Of a stretch of 64,000 nucleotides of DNA, positions 1 to 14,100 are shown piece after piece. Source of the DNA: Mimachlamys varia (lineage: Eukaryota; Mollusca; Bivalvia; Pectinida; Pectinidae); contig OX392527.1 in NCBI GenBank assembly GCA_947623455.1, positions 4,956,001 through 5,020,000 of the forward strand, given 5' to 3'. The position numbers and the translations under genes are program-made. The notes below the pieces were generated by a model. The model searched no databases. It was not told where the DNA came from and saw only the letters and a list, made by a program, of their open reading frames with translations. Numbering within the stretch: position 1 is the stretch's first letter; each line of letters starts with the position of its first letter.

Positions 1-41
1 AAATTCTGGTAAACTCTTTTTAATGAAGCTCTGCCATAGGT

Positions 42-375
42 GTTAACCTCTGAAACCTCCAATGAGGGAGATCTCCCTCATTCCACATTTCCAATGAGGG
101 AGAAAGTGTTTGAAATATGTCTTAAACTGTATTGCTCAATTTGTTTTCCCCAGGGCCATTTTATGTATCAAAACAACTTCAAAAAGTATTCATTTGATCC
201 AGACACACCTGTTATGGTCATTACACACACCCTGCAGTAACTAGGATATCATTTGACCACAGGATGTAGATTTTGAGTTTGTGTGAGATTGGATTTAAAT
301 GAGGGAGGTTTCAAGGGAGATTGGTGAATTATGGTCAAAATGAGGGAGTCTCCCTCTTAATGAGCGAGGGTTAAC
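42..375. mobile_element. MITE-like element with GTTAAC-starting inverted ends
   Basis: The two ends are imperfect inverted repeats of about 39 bp, both starting GTTAACC and containing GGGAGA.CTCCCTCATT. The inside has no credible coding sequence. Consistent with a short non-autonomous DNA transposon; family unknown. Confidence 0.45.
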
Positions 376-1965
376 GGGTATGCTCTGCTTGCTGAAATGG
401 TGCTTCCTCTGCTTTTCCCAAAGTGAATAGTTTCCTCTGACATGTATCTAGCTAGCCAGAGACCTATATACCTTTGTGATAGCTACTTCTTGTAGTGTTC
501 TATATAAACACACTGCAACTCCCCCTAACAATATTTAATTCAGTTCTGTTTTATGTCATATAATTACCTCTGTAAACAAGCATGACAAAGTATACTGACG
601 CAAGAAAAGAACTGTTACGCTAACCTTGTATGTGTAAAATATCTTTTTTTTACAAAAACTGTTTCAACATTAAGATATTAAGCTAGTGCTAATGACACAA
701 CACTGAAGACGGTACGATTTTCACTACCGAGACTATGATGTCACAATAGTGTTATTACACATGACTTTGTGTAATACCATTTTTACGACAAGGCCATATG
801 ACCTGCTGAACAGGTCAGTTATGTGATAAAACATTTTATGTATGATGCAGAGGAAATAATGGTGCATCCTCTGTAACGTTAGTGTGAATCTGTTGACATA
901 CCCTGATACATTGTAAGTAAACAGTAGCTTCTCCTGTTATGTGTGTATAAATATTGTAATATAAATAAGAAATTAAAGCATTGTATATAAAAAAAATTCA
1001 ATTTGTTAATCATAGGAAAGCATTATGTATCACATTGTATATTGTTTACATTTGTATAAAACATATTTTAGATTCATCCTTGTACATAAATATGTATTTA
1101 TATATGTGTACAATAAATTGATCTTGATTTATGAATGACTTATCTTGAACTATAGATCACTCCACTGTCATCAACAGTTATTTCCTTATTGTATTTCCTA
1201 CTTGACTTGACCCATGTCTCTGTCCTGTCCCCACAAATCACTGAGTGTATACTATATAAATAAGTTATATTAGTTCAATGTTAGATATTCAACATGTATG
1301 GAGCAGATGAAATCCTTTCAAAACAATGTTGGTTATAATCATCTCAGGAACACTCTTCTTTGCTGGTGGTGCATGGTGTTTGTACACAGAAATGAAAACT
1401 GAAGCCATCGTTCATTGTCAATCTTTTTTAATGGAAAATATAACTGTGCAAGTTTGTTTCACAAGAATTAAAGAATATATTGCAAGTTTAAAGTATATTG
1501 CACGTAATAAATGTGTATTAGAGTATGTTTCTGAATCTCATAACTGGTACTGAATGTTCTGCCCTGGCCGTGGGGCTGACAAGGTTCCATTATACAGTAG
1601 ACACTAACAGTAAGTACTTCGTATATTCATAACTTATATAATTCATATAAAAAACATGGAATTAAAAGGGAGACATTATAAAGTTAATGTAGATATTATA
1701 TTCATTGTGCACATTTTTTAAAAGGGGTGTTGGTGTGTAAAATCAACTATTTGCAAAGATATTTTCTTCATTTTAATATTGATGTTTGTTAAAAGCCACA
1801 CCCTTCGTTTTCATGAAAGTAATTGCCGAAAAAATTTGACAATGTCTCTATAATTACGATAATAAATCTCATTAACCAAGTGTGTAGGAAATATTCTCCG
1901 TTATGTATTGTAGCTACACACGTCCCACAGGACGTAGATCCATGCTGGATGATGTCTGTAGTGAT
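376..1965. other. AT-rich flank beyond the prosaposin-like stop codon
   Basis: This part holds the 3' UTR of the prosaposin-like gene (minus strand, just below 1966; candidate ATTAAA signal on that strand near 1771-1776) and otherwise AT-rich sequence. AATAAA at 1112-1117 on the plus strand follows AT-rich sequence and could end an incoming plus-strand transcript; nothing confirms it. 670-805 resembles 31735-31865 in inverted orientation. Confidence 0.4.
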
Positions 1966-2106
1966 CTAGCGACCAGACATGTTGGGGTGGGTCTGTGATT
2001 TAACTGTGCACACTCCAGCAAGCTCACACACCTGGGCGGGACTGAGAAGTCTCTCAATAATTCTGGTGAACACCTGATCACCCTGTGTCTGTACATACGT
2101 CTGACA
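1966..2106 (-). CDS. Prosaposin-like exon 32: end of domain 12 and stop
   Basis: Acceptor TGTATTTTCAG|TGTC; 141 nt including the stop TAG at 1968-1966. It contains CQTYVQTQGDQVFTRII, VCELAGVC and a short tail ending NMSGR. Cys4-Cys6 are all present, so the protein ends with a full saposin domain. Confidence 0.85.
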   Translation of the reverse strand, partial: CQTYVQTQGDQVFTRIIERLLSPAQVCELAGVCTVKSQTHPNMSGR

Positions 2107-5100
2107 CTGAAAATACAACAAAAATACATGTTCATTCTGTGGTTTTATAGGTATATCATGAAAAAAAAAAAAGCAAATACAGTGCCACTATTCTTTTAAC
2201 TCTTATCTCATAATATGGTTGTATGGAGTAGACGTCACTTATAACAAAGGACAGGACTGGTTGTACGGAGTAGACAATCACTTATGACAAAGGTCTGGGC
2301 TGGTTGTACGGAGAAGACTGTCAAGCCTGTCACTTATAACAAAGGTCAGGGCTGGTTGTTCGGAGAAGACTGTCACTTATGACAAAGGTCTGGGCTGGTT
2401 GTTCGGAGCAGACTGTCACTTATGACAAAGGTCAGGGCTGGTTGTTCGGAGAAGACTGTCACTTATGACAAAGGTCTGGGCTGGTTGTTCGGAGAAGACT
2501 GTCACTTATAACAAAGGTCTGGGCTGGTTGTTCGGAGAAGACTGTCACTTATGACAAAGGTCTGGGCTGGTTGTACGGAGTAGACAATCACTTATGACAA
2601 AGGACTGGGCTGATTGTTCGGAGAAGACTGTCACTTATAACAAAGGTCAGGGCTGGTTGTTCGGAGAAGACTGTCACTTATAACAAAGGTCAGGGCTGGT
2701 TGTTCGGAGAAGACTGTCACTTATGACAAAGGTCTGGGCTGGTTGTACGGAGTAGACAATCACTTATAACAAAGGTCAGGGCTGGTTGTTCGGAGAAGAC
2801 TGTCACTTATGACAAAGGTCTGGGCTGGTTGTACGGAGTAGACAATCACTTATGACAAAGGTCTGGGCTGGTTGTTCGGAGAAGACTGTCACTTATAAAA
2901 AAGGTCAGGGCTGGTTGTACGGAGTAGACTGTCAAGCCTGTCACTTATAACAAAGGACTGGGCTGGTTGTTCAGAGAAGACTGTCACTTATGACAAAGGT
3001 CTGGGCTGGTTGTACGGAGTAGACAATCACTTATAACAAAGGACTGGGCTGGTTGTACGGAGAAGACTGTCACTTATGACAAAGGACTAGGCTGGTTGTA
3101 CGGAGTAGACAATCACTTATAACAAAGGACTGGGCTGGTTGTTCGGAGAAGACTGTCACTTATGACAAAGGTCTGGGCTGGTTGTACGGAGTAGACAATC
3201 ACTTATAACAAAGGACTGGGCTGGTTGTACGGAGAAGACTGTCACTTATGACAAAGGTCTGGGCTGGTTGTACGGAGAAGACTGTCACTTATAACAAAGG
3301 TCTGGGCTGGTTGTACGGAGTAGACAATCACTTATAACAAAGGACTGGGCAGGTTGTACGGAGTAGACAATCACTTATGACAAAGGACTGGGCTGGTTGT
3401 ACAGAGATAACTGTCACTTATAACAAAGGTCTGGGCTGGTTGTACGGAGTAGACAATCACTTATAACAAAGGACTGGGCTGGTTGTACAGAGAAGACTGT
3501 CACTTATAACAAAGGTCTGGGCTGGTTGTACGGAGTAGACAATCACTTATAACAAAGGTCTGGGCTGGTTGTACAGAGAAGACTGTCACTTATAACAAAG
3601 GTCGGGGCTGGTTGTTCGGAGAAGACTGTCACTTATGACAAAGGTCTGGGCTGGTTGTTCGGAGAAGACTGTCACTTATAACAAAGGTCTGGGCTGGTTG
3701 TACGGAGAAGACTGTCACTTATGACAAAGGACTGGGCTGGTTGTTCGGAGAAGACTGTCACTTATGACAAAGGTCTGGGCTGGTTGTATGGAGTAGACAA
3801 TCACTTATAACAAAGGACTGGGCTGGTTGTAAGGAGAAGACTGTCACTTATGACAAAGGTCTGGGCTGGTTGTACGGAGAAGACTGTCACTTATGACAAA
3901 GGTCTGGGCTGGTTGTTCGGAGAAGACTGTCACTTATAACAAAGGTCTGGGCTGGTTGTACGGAGAAGACTGTCACTTATAACAAAGGTCTGGGCTGGTT
4001 GTACGGAGAAGACTGTAATTTATGACAAAGGACTGGGCTGGTTGTATGGAGTAGACAATCACCTATAACAAAGGACTGGGCTGGTTGTGGAGAGGGGACA
4101 GTCACTTATAACAAAGGACTGGGCTGGTTGTGGGGAGGGGACAGTCACTTATAACAAAGGACTGGGCTGGTTGTGGGGAGGAGACTGTCACTTATAACAA
4201 AGGACTGGGCTGGTTGTAGGGAGTAGACAATCATTAAAACAAAGGACTGGGCTGGTTGTGGAGAGGGGACAGTCACTTATAACAAAGGACTGGGCTGGTT
4301 GTGGAGAGGGGACAGTCACTTATAACAAAGGACTGGGCTGGTTGTGGAGAGGGGACAGTCACTTATAACAAAGGACTGGGCTGGTTGTACGGAGTAGACA
4401 ATCACTTATAACAAAGGACTGGGCTGGTTGTAGGGAGTAGACAATCACTTATAATAAAGGTCTGGGCTGGTTGTAGAGAGGGGACTGTCACTTATAACAA
4501 AGGACTGGGCTGGTTGTAGAGAGGGGACTGTCACTTATAACAAAGGACTGGGCTGGTTGTAGAGAGGGGACTGTCACTTATAACAAAGGACTGGGCTGGT
4601 TGTAGAGAGGGGACTGTCACTTATAACAAAGGACTGGGCTGGTTGTAGAGAGGGGACTGTCACTTATAACAAAGGACTGGGCTGGTTGTAGAGAGGGGAC
4701 TGTCACTTATAACAAGGAATGGGCTGGTTGTGGAGAGGAGACTGTCACTTATAATAAAGGACTGGGCTGGTTGTAGGGAGGGGACAGTCACTTATAACAA
4801 AGGACTGGGCTGGTTGTAGAGAGGGGACTGTCACTTATAACAAGGACTGGGCTGGTTGTGGAGAGGAGACTGTCACTTATAACAAAGGACTGGGCTGGTT
4901 GTAGGGAGAAGACTGTCACTTATAACAAAGGTCTGGGCTGGTTGTACGGAGAAGACTGTCACTTATGACAAAGGTCTGGGCTGGTTGTTCGGAGAAGACT
5001 GTCACTTATAACAAAGGTCTGGGCTGGTTGTACGGAGAAGACTGTCACTTATAACAAAGGTCTGGGCTGGTTGTACGGAGAAGACTGTCACTTATGACAA

Positions 5101-8100
5101 AGGACTGGGCTGGTTGTATGGAGTAGACAATCACTTATAACAAAGGACTGGGCTGGTTGTGGTGAGGGGACAGTCACTTATAACAAAGGACTGGGCTGGT
5201 TGTGGAGAGGGGACAGTCACTTATAACAAAGGACTGGGCTGGTTGTGGGGAGGGGACAGTCACTTATAACAAAGGACTGGGCTGGTTGTGGAGAGGGGAC
5301 AGTCACTTATAACAAAGGACTGGGCTGGTTGTGGAGAGGAGACAGTCACTTATAACAAAGGACTGGGCTGGTTGTGGAGAGGGGACAGTCACTTATAACA
5401 AAGGACTGGGCTGGTTGTAGAGAGGGGACTGTCACTTATAACAAAGGACTGGGCTGGTTGTACGGAGTAGACAATCACTTATAACAAAGGACTCGGCTGG
5501 TTGTAGGGAGTAGACAATCACTTATAATAAAGGACTGGGCTGGTTGTAGGGAGGGGACTGTCACTTATAACAAAGGACTGGGCTGGTTGTAGAGAGGGGA
5601 CTGTCACTTATAACAAGGAATGGGCTGGTTGTGGAGAGGAGACTGTCACTTATAATAAAGGACTGGGCTGGTTGTAGGGAGGGGACTGTCACTTATAACA
5701 AAGGACTGGGCTGGTTGTAGAGAGGGGACTGTCACTTATAACAAGGAATGGGCTGGTTGTGGAGAGGAGACTGTCACTTATAATAAAGGACTGGGCTGGT
5801 TGTAGGGAGGGGACAGTCACTTATAACAAAGGACTGGGCTGGTTGTAGGGAGGGGACAGTCACTTATAACAAAGGACTGGGCTGGTTGTAGGGAGTAGAC
5901 AATCACTTATAACAAAGGACTGGGCTGGTTGTAGAGAGGGGACTGTCACTTATAACAAGGAATGGGCTGGTTGTGGAGAGGAGACTGTCACTTATAATAA
6001 AGGACTGGGCTGGTTGTACAGAGTAGACAGTCACTTATAACAAAGGACTGGGCTGGTTGTAGGGAGGGGACAGTCACTTATAACAAAGGACTGGGCTGGT
6101 TGTAGGGAGTAGACAATCACTTATAACAAAGGACTGGGCTGGTTGTAGGGAGGGGACAGTCACTTATAACAAAGGACTGGGCTGGTTGTAGGGAGGGGAC
6201 AGTCACTTATAACAAAGGACTGGGCTGGTTGTAGGGAGGGGACAGTCACTTATAACAAAGGACTGGGCTGGTTGTAGGGAGTAGACAATCACTTATAACA
6301 AAGGACTGGGCTGGTTGTAGGGAGGGGACAGTCACTTATAACAAAGGACTGGGCTGGTTGTAGGGAGGGGACAGTCACTTATAACAAAGGACTGGGCTGG
6401 TTGTAGGGAGGGGACAGTCACTTATAACAAAGGACTGGGCTGGTTGTAGGGAGGGGACAGTCACTTATAACAAAGGACTGGGCTGGTTGTAGGGAGGGGA
6501 CAGTCGCTTATAACAAAGGACTGGGCTGGTTGTTGGGAGGGGAGACAATCACTCATAAAATAGAGTTTCCTCCTAAGAGCGGTAAGCTGCCTGTACACAT
6601 AACACGTATGGAAAGTAAGCTTTCAATTACAAGTACCTGTGTACTGTGTGGAGCAGGGAGCCTTTCACAAACATTTCCCATATACATCTTGATGTGCTCC
6701 TGTAAATAGAAGGAATCAATGCATGAGGAATCTGTAGCATTATTGTCAAAACTGATAAAGAGCTAATGGCAAATAATGTTGTATGTGAATTTCCAGGCGA
6801 ATATAAGATTATTTTTAGAAGGCAGTAGTACTTACATAGTCTTGGTCTAAGAGTGTGTTCATGGTAGACAGAGTATTTTTACAGATATTACATTCCCAAT
6901 CCTCTGGCTTTCCTAGCGTGTCAAACAACAACTCCAAATCCTGGGAACCTGCCACAAATGAAAAATCCTGATTTTGATACCAAAAGTTTTCCAATATTCA
7001 CCATGATATTATTGTCGATCCGTTCTTTTATATGAGATATCAATATGAACGAATCTTTCCTTTGTTCATATTTTCCACTGGTTTAATCGATTTTGAGTTT
7101 GGATTATGCTTTTGTTAACGCTTCGGTATTTTCTTATTTATTATATTTACCACACATGTTTATGGGACACCTATCCCGTAAGTCATACTTACCTTTACCA
7201 CACATGTTTATGGGACACCTATCCAGTAAGTTATAATTACCTTTACCACACATGTTTATGGGACACCTATCCAGTAAGTCATAATTACCTTTACCACACA
7301 TGTTTATGGGACACCTATCCAGTAAGTTATAATTACCTTTACCACACATGTTTATGGGACACCTATCCCGTAAGTCATACTTACCTTTACCACACATGTT
7401 TATGGGACACCTATCCAGTAAGTTATAATTACCTTTACCACACATGTTTATGGGACACCTATCCAGTAAGTTATAATTACCTTTACCACACATGTTTATG
7501 GGACACCTATCCCGTAAGTCATACTTACCTTTACCACACATGTTTATGGGACACCTATCCAGTAAGTTATAATTACCTTTACCACACATGTTTATGGGAC
7601 ACCTATCCAGTAAGTCATAATTACCTTTACCACACATGTTTATGGGACACCTATCCAGTAAGTTATAATTACCTTTACCACACATGTTTATGGGACACCT
7701 ATCCAGTAAGTTATAATTACCTTTACCACACATGTTGATGGGACACCTATCCAGTAAGTTATAATTACCTTTACCACACATGTTTATGGGACACCTATCC
7801 AGTAAGTTATAATTACCTTTACCACACATGTTTATGGGACACCTATCCAGTAAGTTATAATTACCTTTACCACACATGTTTATGGGACACCTATCCAGTA
7901 AGTTATAATTACCTTTACCACACATGTTTATGGGACACCTATCCAGTAAGTTATAATTACCTTTACCACACATGTTTATGGGACACCTATCCAGTAAGTT
8001 ATAATTACCTTTACCACACCTGTTTATGGGACACCTATCCAGTAAGTTATAATTACCTTGACCACACATGTTTCCGTTCTCAATGTTACAGAATTCCATT

Positions 8101-11100
8101 ACATCAAGGCCTTTATCAAACTCGCCCACGACCTCCAAAACTGAGTCTTCACACTAAATAAACACATTCGTGTATTAGTCAACAAATAAACATCGTATAT
8201 CAGTCAATAAATAAACATATTTTAGTACACGCAGCTATTTAATAATCTAAGTAATCTTAATTATATATATATAAAGAGGTTGTGGTATATATTACCGTCT
8301 GATAAATATGTTTTGGTATATATTACCGTCAGATAAATAGGTTTTGGTATATATAACCGTCAGATAAATAGGGTTTGGTATATATTACCGTCAGATAAAG
8401 AGGTTTTGGTATAAATTACCGTCCGATAAAAATGTTTTGGTATATATTACGGTCAGATAAAGAGGTTTTTGTATATATTACGGTCAGATAAAGAGGTTTA
8501 GGTATATATTACGGTCAGATAAATAGGTTTTGGTATATATTACGGTCAGATAAATAGGGTTTGGTATATATTACGGTCAGATAAAGAGGTTTTGGTATAT
8601 ATTACCGTCAGATAAACATGTTTTGGTATATATTACCGTCAGATAAAGATGTTTTGGTATATATTATTGTCAGATAAAGAGGTTTTGGTATATATTACGT
8701 TCAGATAAAGATGTTTTGGTATATATTACGGTCAGATAAAGAGGTTTTGGTATATATTACGGTCAGATAAAGAGGTTTTGGTATATATTACGGTCAGATA
8801 AAGAGGTTTTGGTATATATTACGGTCAGATAAATAGGGTTTGGTATATATTATGGTCAGATAAAGAGGTTTTGGTATATATTACCGTCAGATAAAGATGT
8901 TTTGGTATATATTACCGTCAGATAAAGAGGTTTTGGTATATATTACGGTCAGATAAAGAGGTTGTGGTAAATATTACCGTCGGATAAAGAGGTTTTGGTG
9001 TATATTACCGTCAGATAAATAGGTTTTGGTATATATTACCGTCAGATAAAGAGGTTTTGGTATAGATTATCGTCAGATAAAGAGGTTTTGGTATAAATTA
9101 CCGTCAGATAAAGAGGTTTTGGTATATATTACCGTCAGATAAAGAGGTTGTGGTATATATTACCGTCAGATAATGAGGTTCTGGTATAAATTATCGTCAG
9201 ATAAAGAGATTTTGGTATATATTAAGAGGTTATAAAGAGGTTTAGAAATACCTTTTCGCCTGATAGAGGTTGTTGCATTTATGAATGTCTATTAAAGAGC
9301 TTTTGTTATATATTTCCGTCTGGTAAAAGGATTCAATATTTCTATATCATTGTTAGAATGCTTTGGTATGTATTCCCTATTAATGAAGGGAATGAATAAT
9401 CACCTTTACGGCGTATGGTGCGGGGAAGTAGCTGCACAGCTTCATCAGGTGACCAACCACCTCGTCCATCGTCTTGTTGTCTGTCAACATGACATTGACT
9501 GCCTTTACAACGAATTCACAAACATCGCAGCTCCATGCAGGATCCCCTCGTAACACCTGTAAACAATCGACTAATAATCTTTACTGCCTGTAATGACCAC
9601 AAACACTCTGTGTATCAGTCCACCCTAAGATATCATTAGCCTCCCGTCTGACTACAAACACTTCCTGTAACAGGCCAAACTAATAGATCACTTACCTCCT
9701 GTCTGACTACAAACACTTCCTGTACCAGGCTAAACTACCTAAATCACTTACCTCCTGTCTGACTACGGACACTTCCTGTAACAGGCCAAACTAATAAATC
9801 TCTTACCTCCTGTCTGACTACGGATACTTCCTGTAACAGGCCAAACTACTAAATCTCTTACCTCCTGTCTGACTACAAACACTTCCTGTAACAGGCCAAA
9901 CTAAAAAATCTCTTACCTCCTGTCTGACTACAAACACTTCCTGTAACAGGCCAAACTAATAAATCACTTACCTCTTGTCTGACTACGGACACTTCCTGTA
10001 ACAGGCCAAACTAATAGATCACTTACCTCCTGTCTGACTACGGACACTTCCTGTAACAGGCCAAACTACTAAATCTCTTACCTCCTGTCTGACTACGGAC
10101 ACTTCCTGTACCAGGCTAAACTACTAAATCTCTTACCTCCTGTCTGACTACGGACACTTCCTGTAACAGGCCAAACTAATAGATCACTTACCTCCTGTCT
10201 GACTACGGACACTTCCTGTAACAGGCCAAACTACTAAATCTCTTACCTCCTGTCTGACTACGGACACTTCCTGTACCAGGCTAAACTACTAAATCTCTTA
10301 CCTCCTGTCTGACTACGGACACTTCCTTTAACAGGCCAAACTACTAAATCTCTTACCTCCTGTCTGACTACGGACACTTCCTGTACCAGGCTAAACTAAT
10401 AAATCACTTACCTCCTGTCTGACTACAAACACTTCCTATAATAGGCTAAACTAATAAATCACTTACCTCCTGTCTGACTACAAACACTTCCTGTAATAGG
10501 CTAAACTAATAAATCACTTACCTCCTGTCTGACTACGGACACTTCCTGTAACAGGCCAAACTAATAAATCACTTACCTCCTGTCTGACTACGGACACTTC
10601 CTGTAACAGGCCAAACTAATAAATCACTTACCTCCTGTCTGACTACGGACACTTCCTGTAATAGGCTAAACTAATAAATCACTTACCTCCTGTCTGACTA
10701 CGGACACTTCCTGTAACAGGCCAAACTAATAAATCACTTACCTCCTGTCTGACTACGGACACTTCCTGTACCAGGCTAAACTACCTAAATCACTTACCCC
10801 TGTCTGACTACAAACACTTCCTGTAACAGGCCAAACTACTAAATCTCTTACCTCCTGTCTGACTACAAACACTTCCTGTAACAGGCCAAACTACTAAATC
10901 TCTTACCTCCTGTCTGACTACGGACACTTCCTGTAACAGGCCAAACTAATAAATCACTTACCTCTTGTCTGACTACGGACACTTCCTGTAACAGGCCAAA
11001 CTAATAAATCACTTACCTCTTGTCTGACTACAAACACTTCCTGTAACAGGCTAAACTACCTAAATCACTTACCCCTGTCTGACTACGGACACTTCCTGTA

Positions 11101-14100
11101 CCAGGCTAAACTAATAGATCACTTACCTCCTGTCTGACTACAAACACTTCCTGTAACAGGCCAAACTAATAAATCACTTACCTCTTGTCTGACTACGGAC
11201 ACTTCCTGTAACAGGCCAAACTACTAAATCTCTTACCTCCTGTCTGACTACGGACACTTCCTGTACCAGGCTAAACTAATAGATCTCTTACCTCCTGTCT
11301 GACTACGGACACTTCCTGTACCAGGCTAAACTAATAGATCACTTACCTCTGTCTGACTACGGACACTTCCTGTAACAGACTAAACTAATAGATCACTTAC
11401 CTCTGTCTGACTACGGACACTTCCTGTAACAGACTAAACTAATAGATCACTTACCTCCTGTCTGACTACGGACACTTCCTGTACCAGGCTAAACTAATAG
11501 ATCACTTACCTCCTGTCTGACTACGGACACTTCCTGTAATAGGCTAAACTAATAGATCACTTACCTCCTGTCTGACTACGGACACTTCCTGTACCAGGCT
11601 AAACTAATAGATCACTTACCTCCTGTCTGACTACGGACACTTCCTGTAATAGGCTAAACTAATAGATCACTTACCTCCTGTCTGACTACGGACACTTCCT
11701 GTACCAGGCTAAACTAATAGATCACTTACCTCCTGTCTGACTACGGACACTTCCTGTAATAGGCTAAACTACTAAATTACTTACCCCTGTCCGACTACGG
11801 ACACTTCCTGTAATAGGCTAAACTAAGATATCATTTACCTCCTGTCTTACATCGGTCACTTCCTGTAACTGGCTAAACTAACAGATCACTTACCTCCTTT
11901 TTGACTACGGACGCGTCCTGTATCAGAGACAGAAGAGCATTGTTTGACGCTGACCGTCGATGTCTGGGAGGACAGGATGCACGACAAATTGTGTCAGCAG
12001 CCTGTGTATAAAAACATAGCCGTGATGGACTAACTGTCATCAAACGACATTCGCTTGCTTGTCATAAGCGAGAAATAGTGTTGAAAAGGATGGAGAGTCA
12101 CAAGGGTAAAAAAAGAGGTGTGTTAGTACGGGATGACTTCAGATAGGTTTTATAGCCATCTTGATAAAGGACCAATCCAAGAGCAATCCTTTTAGACGGT
12201 GTTGCTGTATTCATTTTAAAAGTGTATGATCGGAGGGGGGCAAACTAAACAGGCTTTGCTGTAGTGGTCATTAAAGAGACGAGCATCAGAAAAGGGGTAT
12301 ATTTCAGCAAACATATCTTTACTGTTATTATCTTTGTCATAATTCGGTTGATGGCAGTACTCATTGTTATTAGAACCGTTAAAGTTGAAAACCTACCTCC
12401 ACATTATATAGCTCAGGGTTAGTTAGTTCGACAAGACTGTGACAAGCTTCACACATTAGGCCGGGTACGTGAAGTGGGAACTCGAGTTCGGTACCTAGAT
12501 AAAGAAGAGGCATGAATGTTTATAGATAAATAATTAAATAGACTATCTAATATAGGGCCCTGTTTTACTATTTATTAACAAAACTGGATGTCCAAAATTC
12601 GCATTAATGATATCCATAAATCATTCTTTAAATGCTATGAATTTAGGATATCCCAAATTCTACTTTTTGATATCCAAAATTCATTTATTGATATCCAAAA
12701 ATTTAATTATGGATATCCAAAATTCCATGTTTTTTTGGATAACCATAATTCGATTTTTGTATATCCAAAAATCATTTATGGATATCCATAATTAAAATAT
12801 TTTGGATATCCAAAAATAATTTAGGATATCCAAAATTATTTAATGATATCCATAATTCGAATTTTGGATATCCAGTTTTGTTAATAGTAAAACGGCGCCC
12901 CATAATCTAAACCGATATTTTTATAAATGTATTATGTGTTAATTCACATTAAATTCTTGGATAAATAAGTGATTGTATATTATATATTTTCAATGATTCG
13001 ATACATTTTCCAATTCTACTATAATGCAAGTATCTGTTGTGAATATAGCTTATTGTTACTGAAGACTTCGTCACTTCTTTTCTCCACTATATTTCTTCAT
13101 CAAGTGTTTAATAATACTAATTCACCATTCACACAGAAGTTTGTCTGTGTACATGTTGTCTATAACTTACCATTCACACAGAGGTTTGTCTGTACACATG
13201 TTGTTTATAACTTACCATTCACACAGAAGTTTGTCTGTACACATGTTGTCTATAACTTACCATTCACACAGAAGTTTGTCTGTGTACATGTTGTCTATAA
13301 CTTACCATTCACACAGAAGTTTGCCTGTACACATGTTGTCTATAACTTACCATTCACACAGAAGTTTGCCTGTACACATGTTGTCTATAACTTACCATTC
13401 ACACAGAAGTTTGTCTGTACACATGTTGTCTATAACTTACTATTCACACAGAAGTTTGTCTGTGTACATGTTGTCTATAACTTACCATTCACACAGAAGT
13501 TTGTCTGTACACATGTTGTCTATAACTTACCATTCACACAGAAGTTTGTCTGTGTACATGTTGTCTATAACTTACCATTCACACAGAAGTTTGTCTGTAC
13601 ACATGTTGTCTATAACTTACCATTCACACAGAAGTTTGCCTGTACACATGTTGTCTATAACTTACCATTCACACAGAAGTTTGTCTGTGTACATGTTGTC
13701 TATAACTTACCATTCACACAGAAGTTTGCCTGTGTACATGTTGTCTATAACTTACCATTCACACAGAAGTTTGCCTGTACACATGTTGTCTATAACTTAC
13801 CATTCACACAGAAGTTTGTCTGTGTACATGTTGTCTATAACTTACCATTCACACAGAAGTTTGTCTGTACACATGTTGTCTATGACTTACCATTCACACA
13901 GAAGTTTGTCTGTACATGTTGTCTATAACTTACCATTCACACAGAAGTTTGTCTGTGTACATGTTGTCTATAACTTACCATTCACACAGAAGTTTGTCTG
14001 TGTACATGTTGTCTATAACTTACCATTCACACAGAAGTTTGTCTGTACACATGTTGTCTATAACTTACCATTCACACAGAAGTTGTCTGTGTACATGTTG

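Noticed and set aside
1326..1553. 75-codon plus-strand ORF starting with a hydrophobic stretch
   Set aside because: The first 20 residues look like a membrane segment, but there is no acceptor before it, no repeat of it elsewhere, and the rest is unremarkable. Not enough to call a gene.
7106..7738. Plus-strand ORF of YLYHTCLWDTYPVS units
   Set aside because: Shadow of the 48-bp array; the minus frame is continuous with exon 29 and is the one of interest.
9570..11895. CRISPR array
   Set aside because: The units have no unique spacers, homology runs across the whole unit, and the context is a spliced eukaryotic gene.
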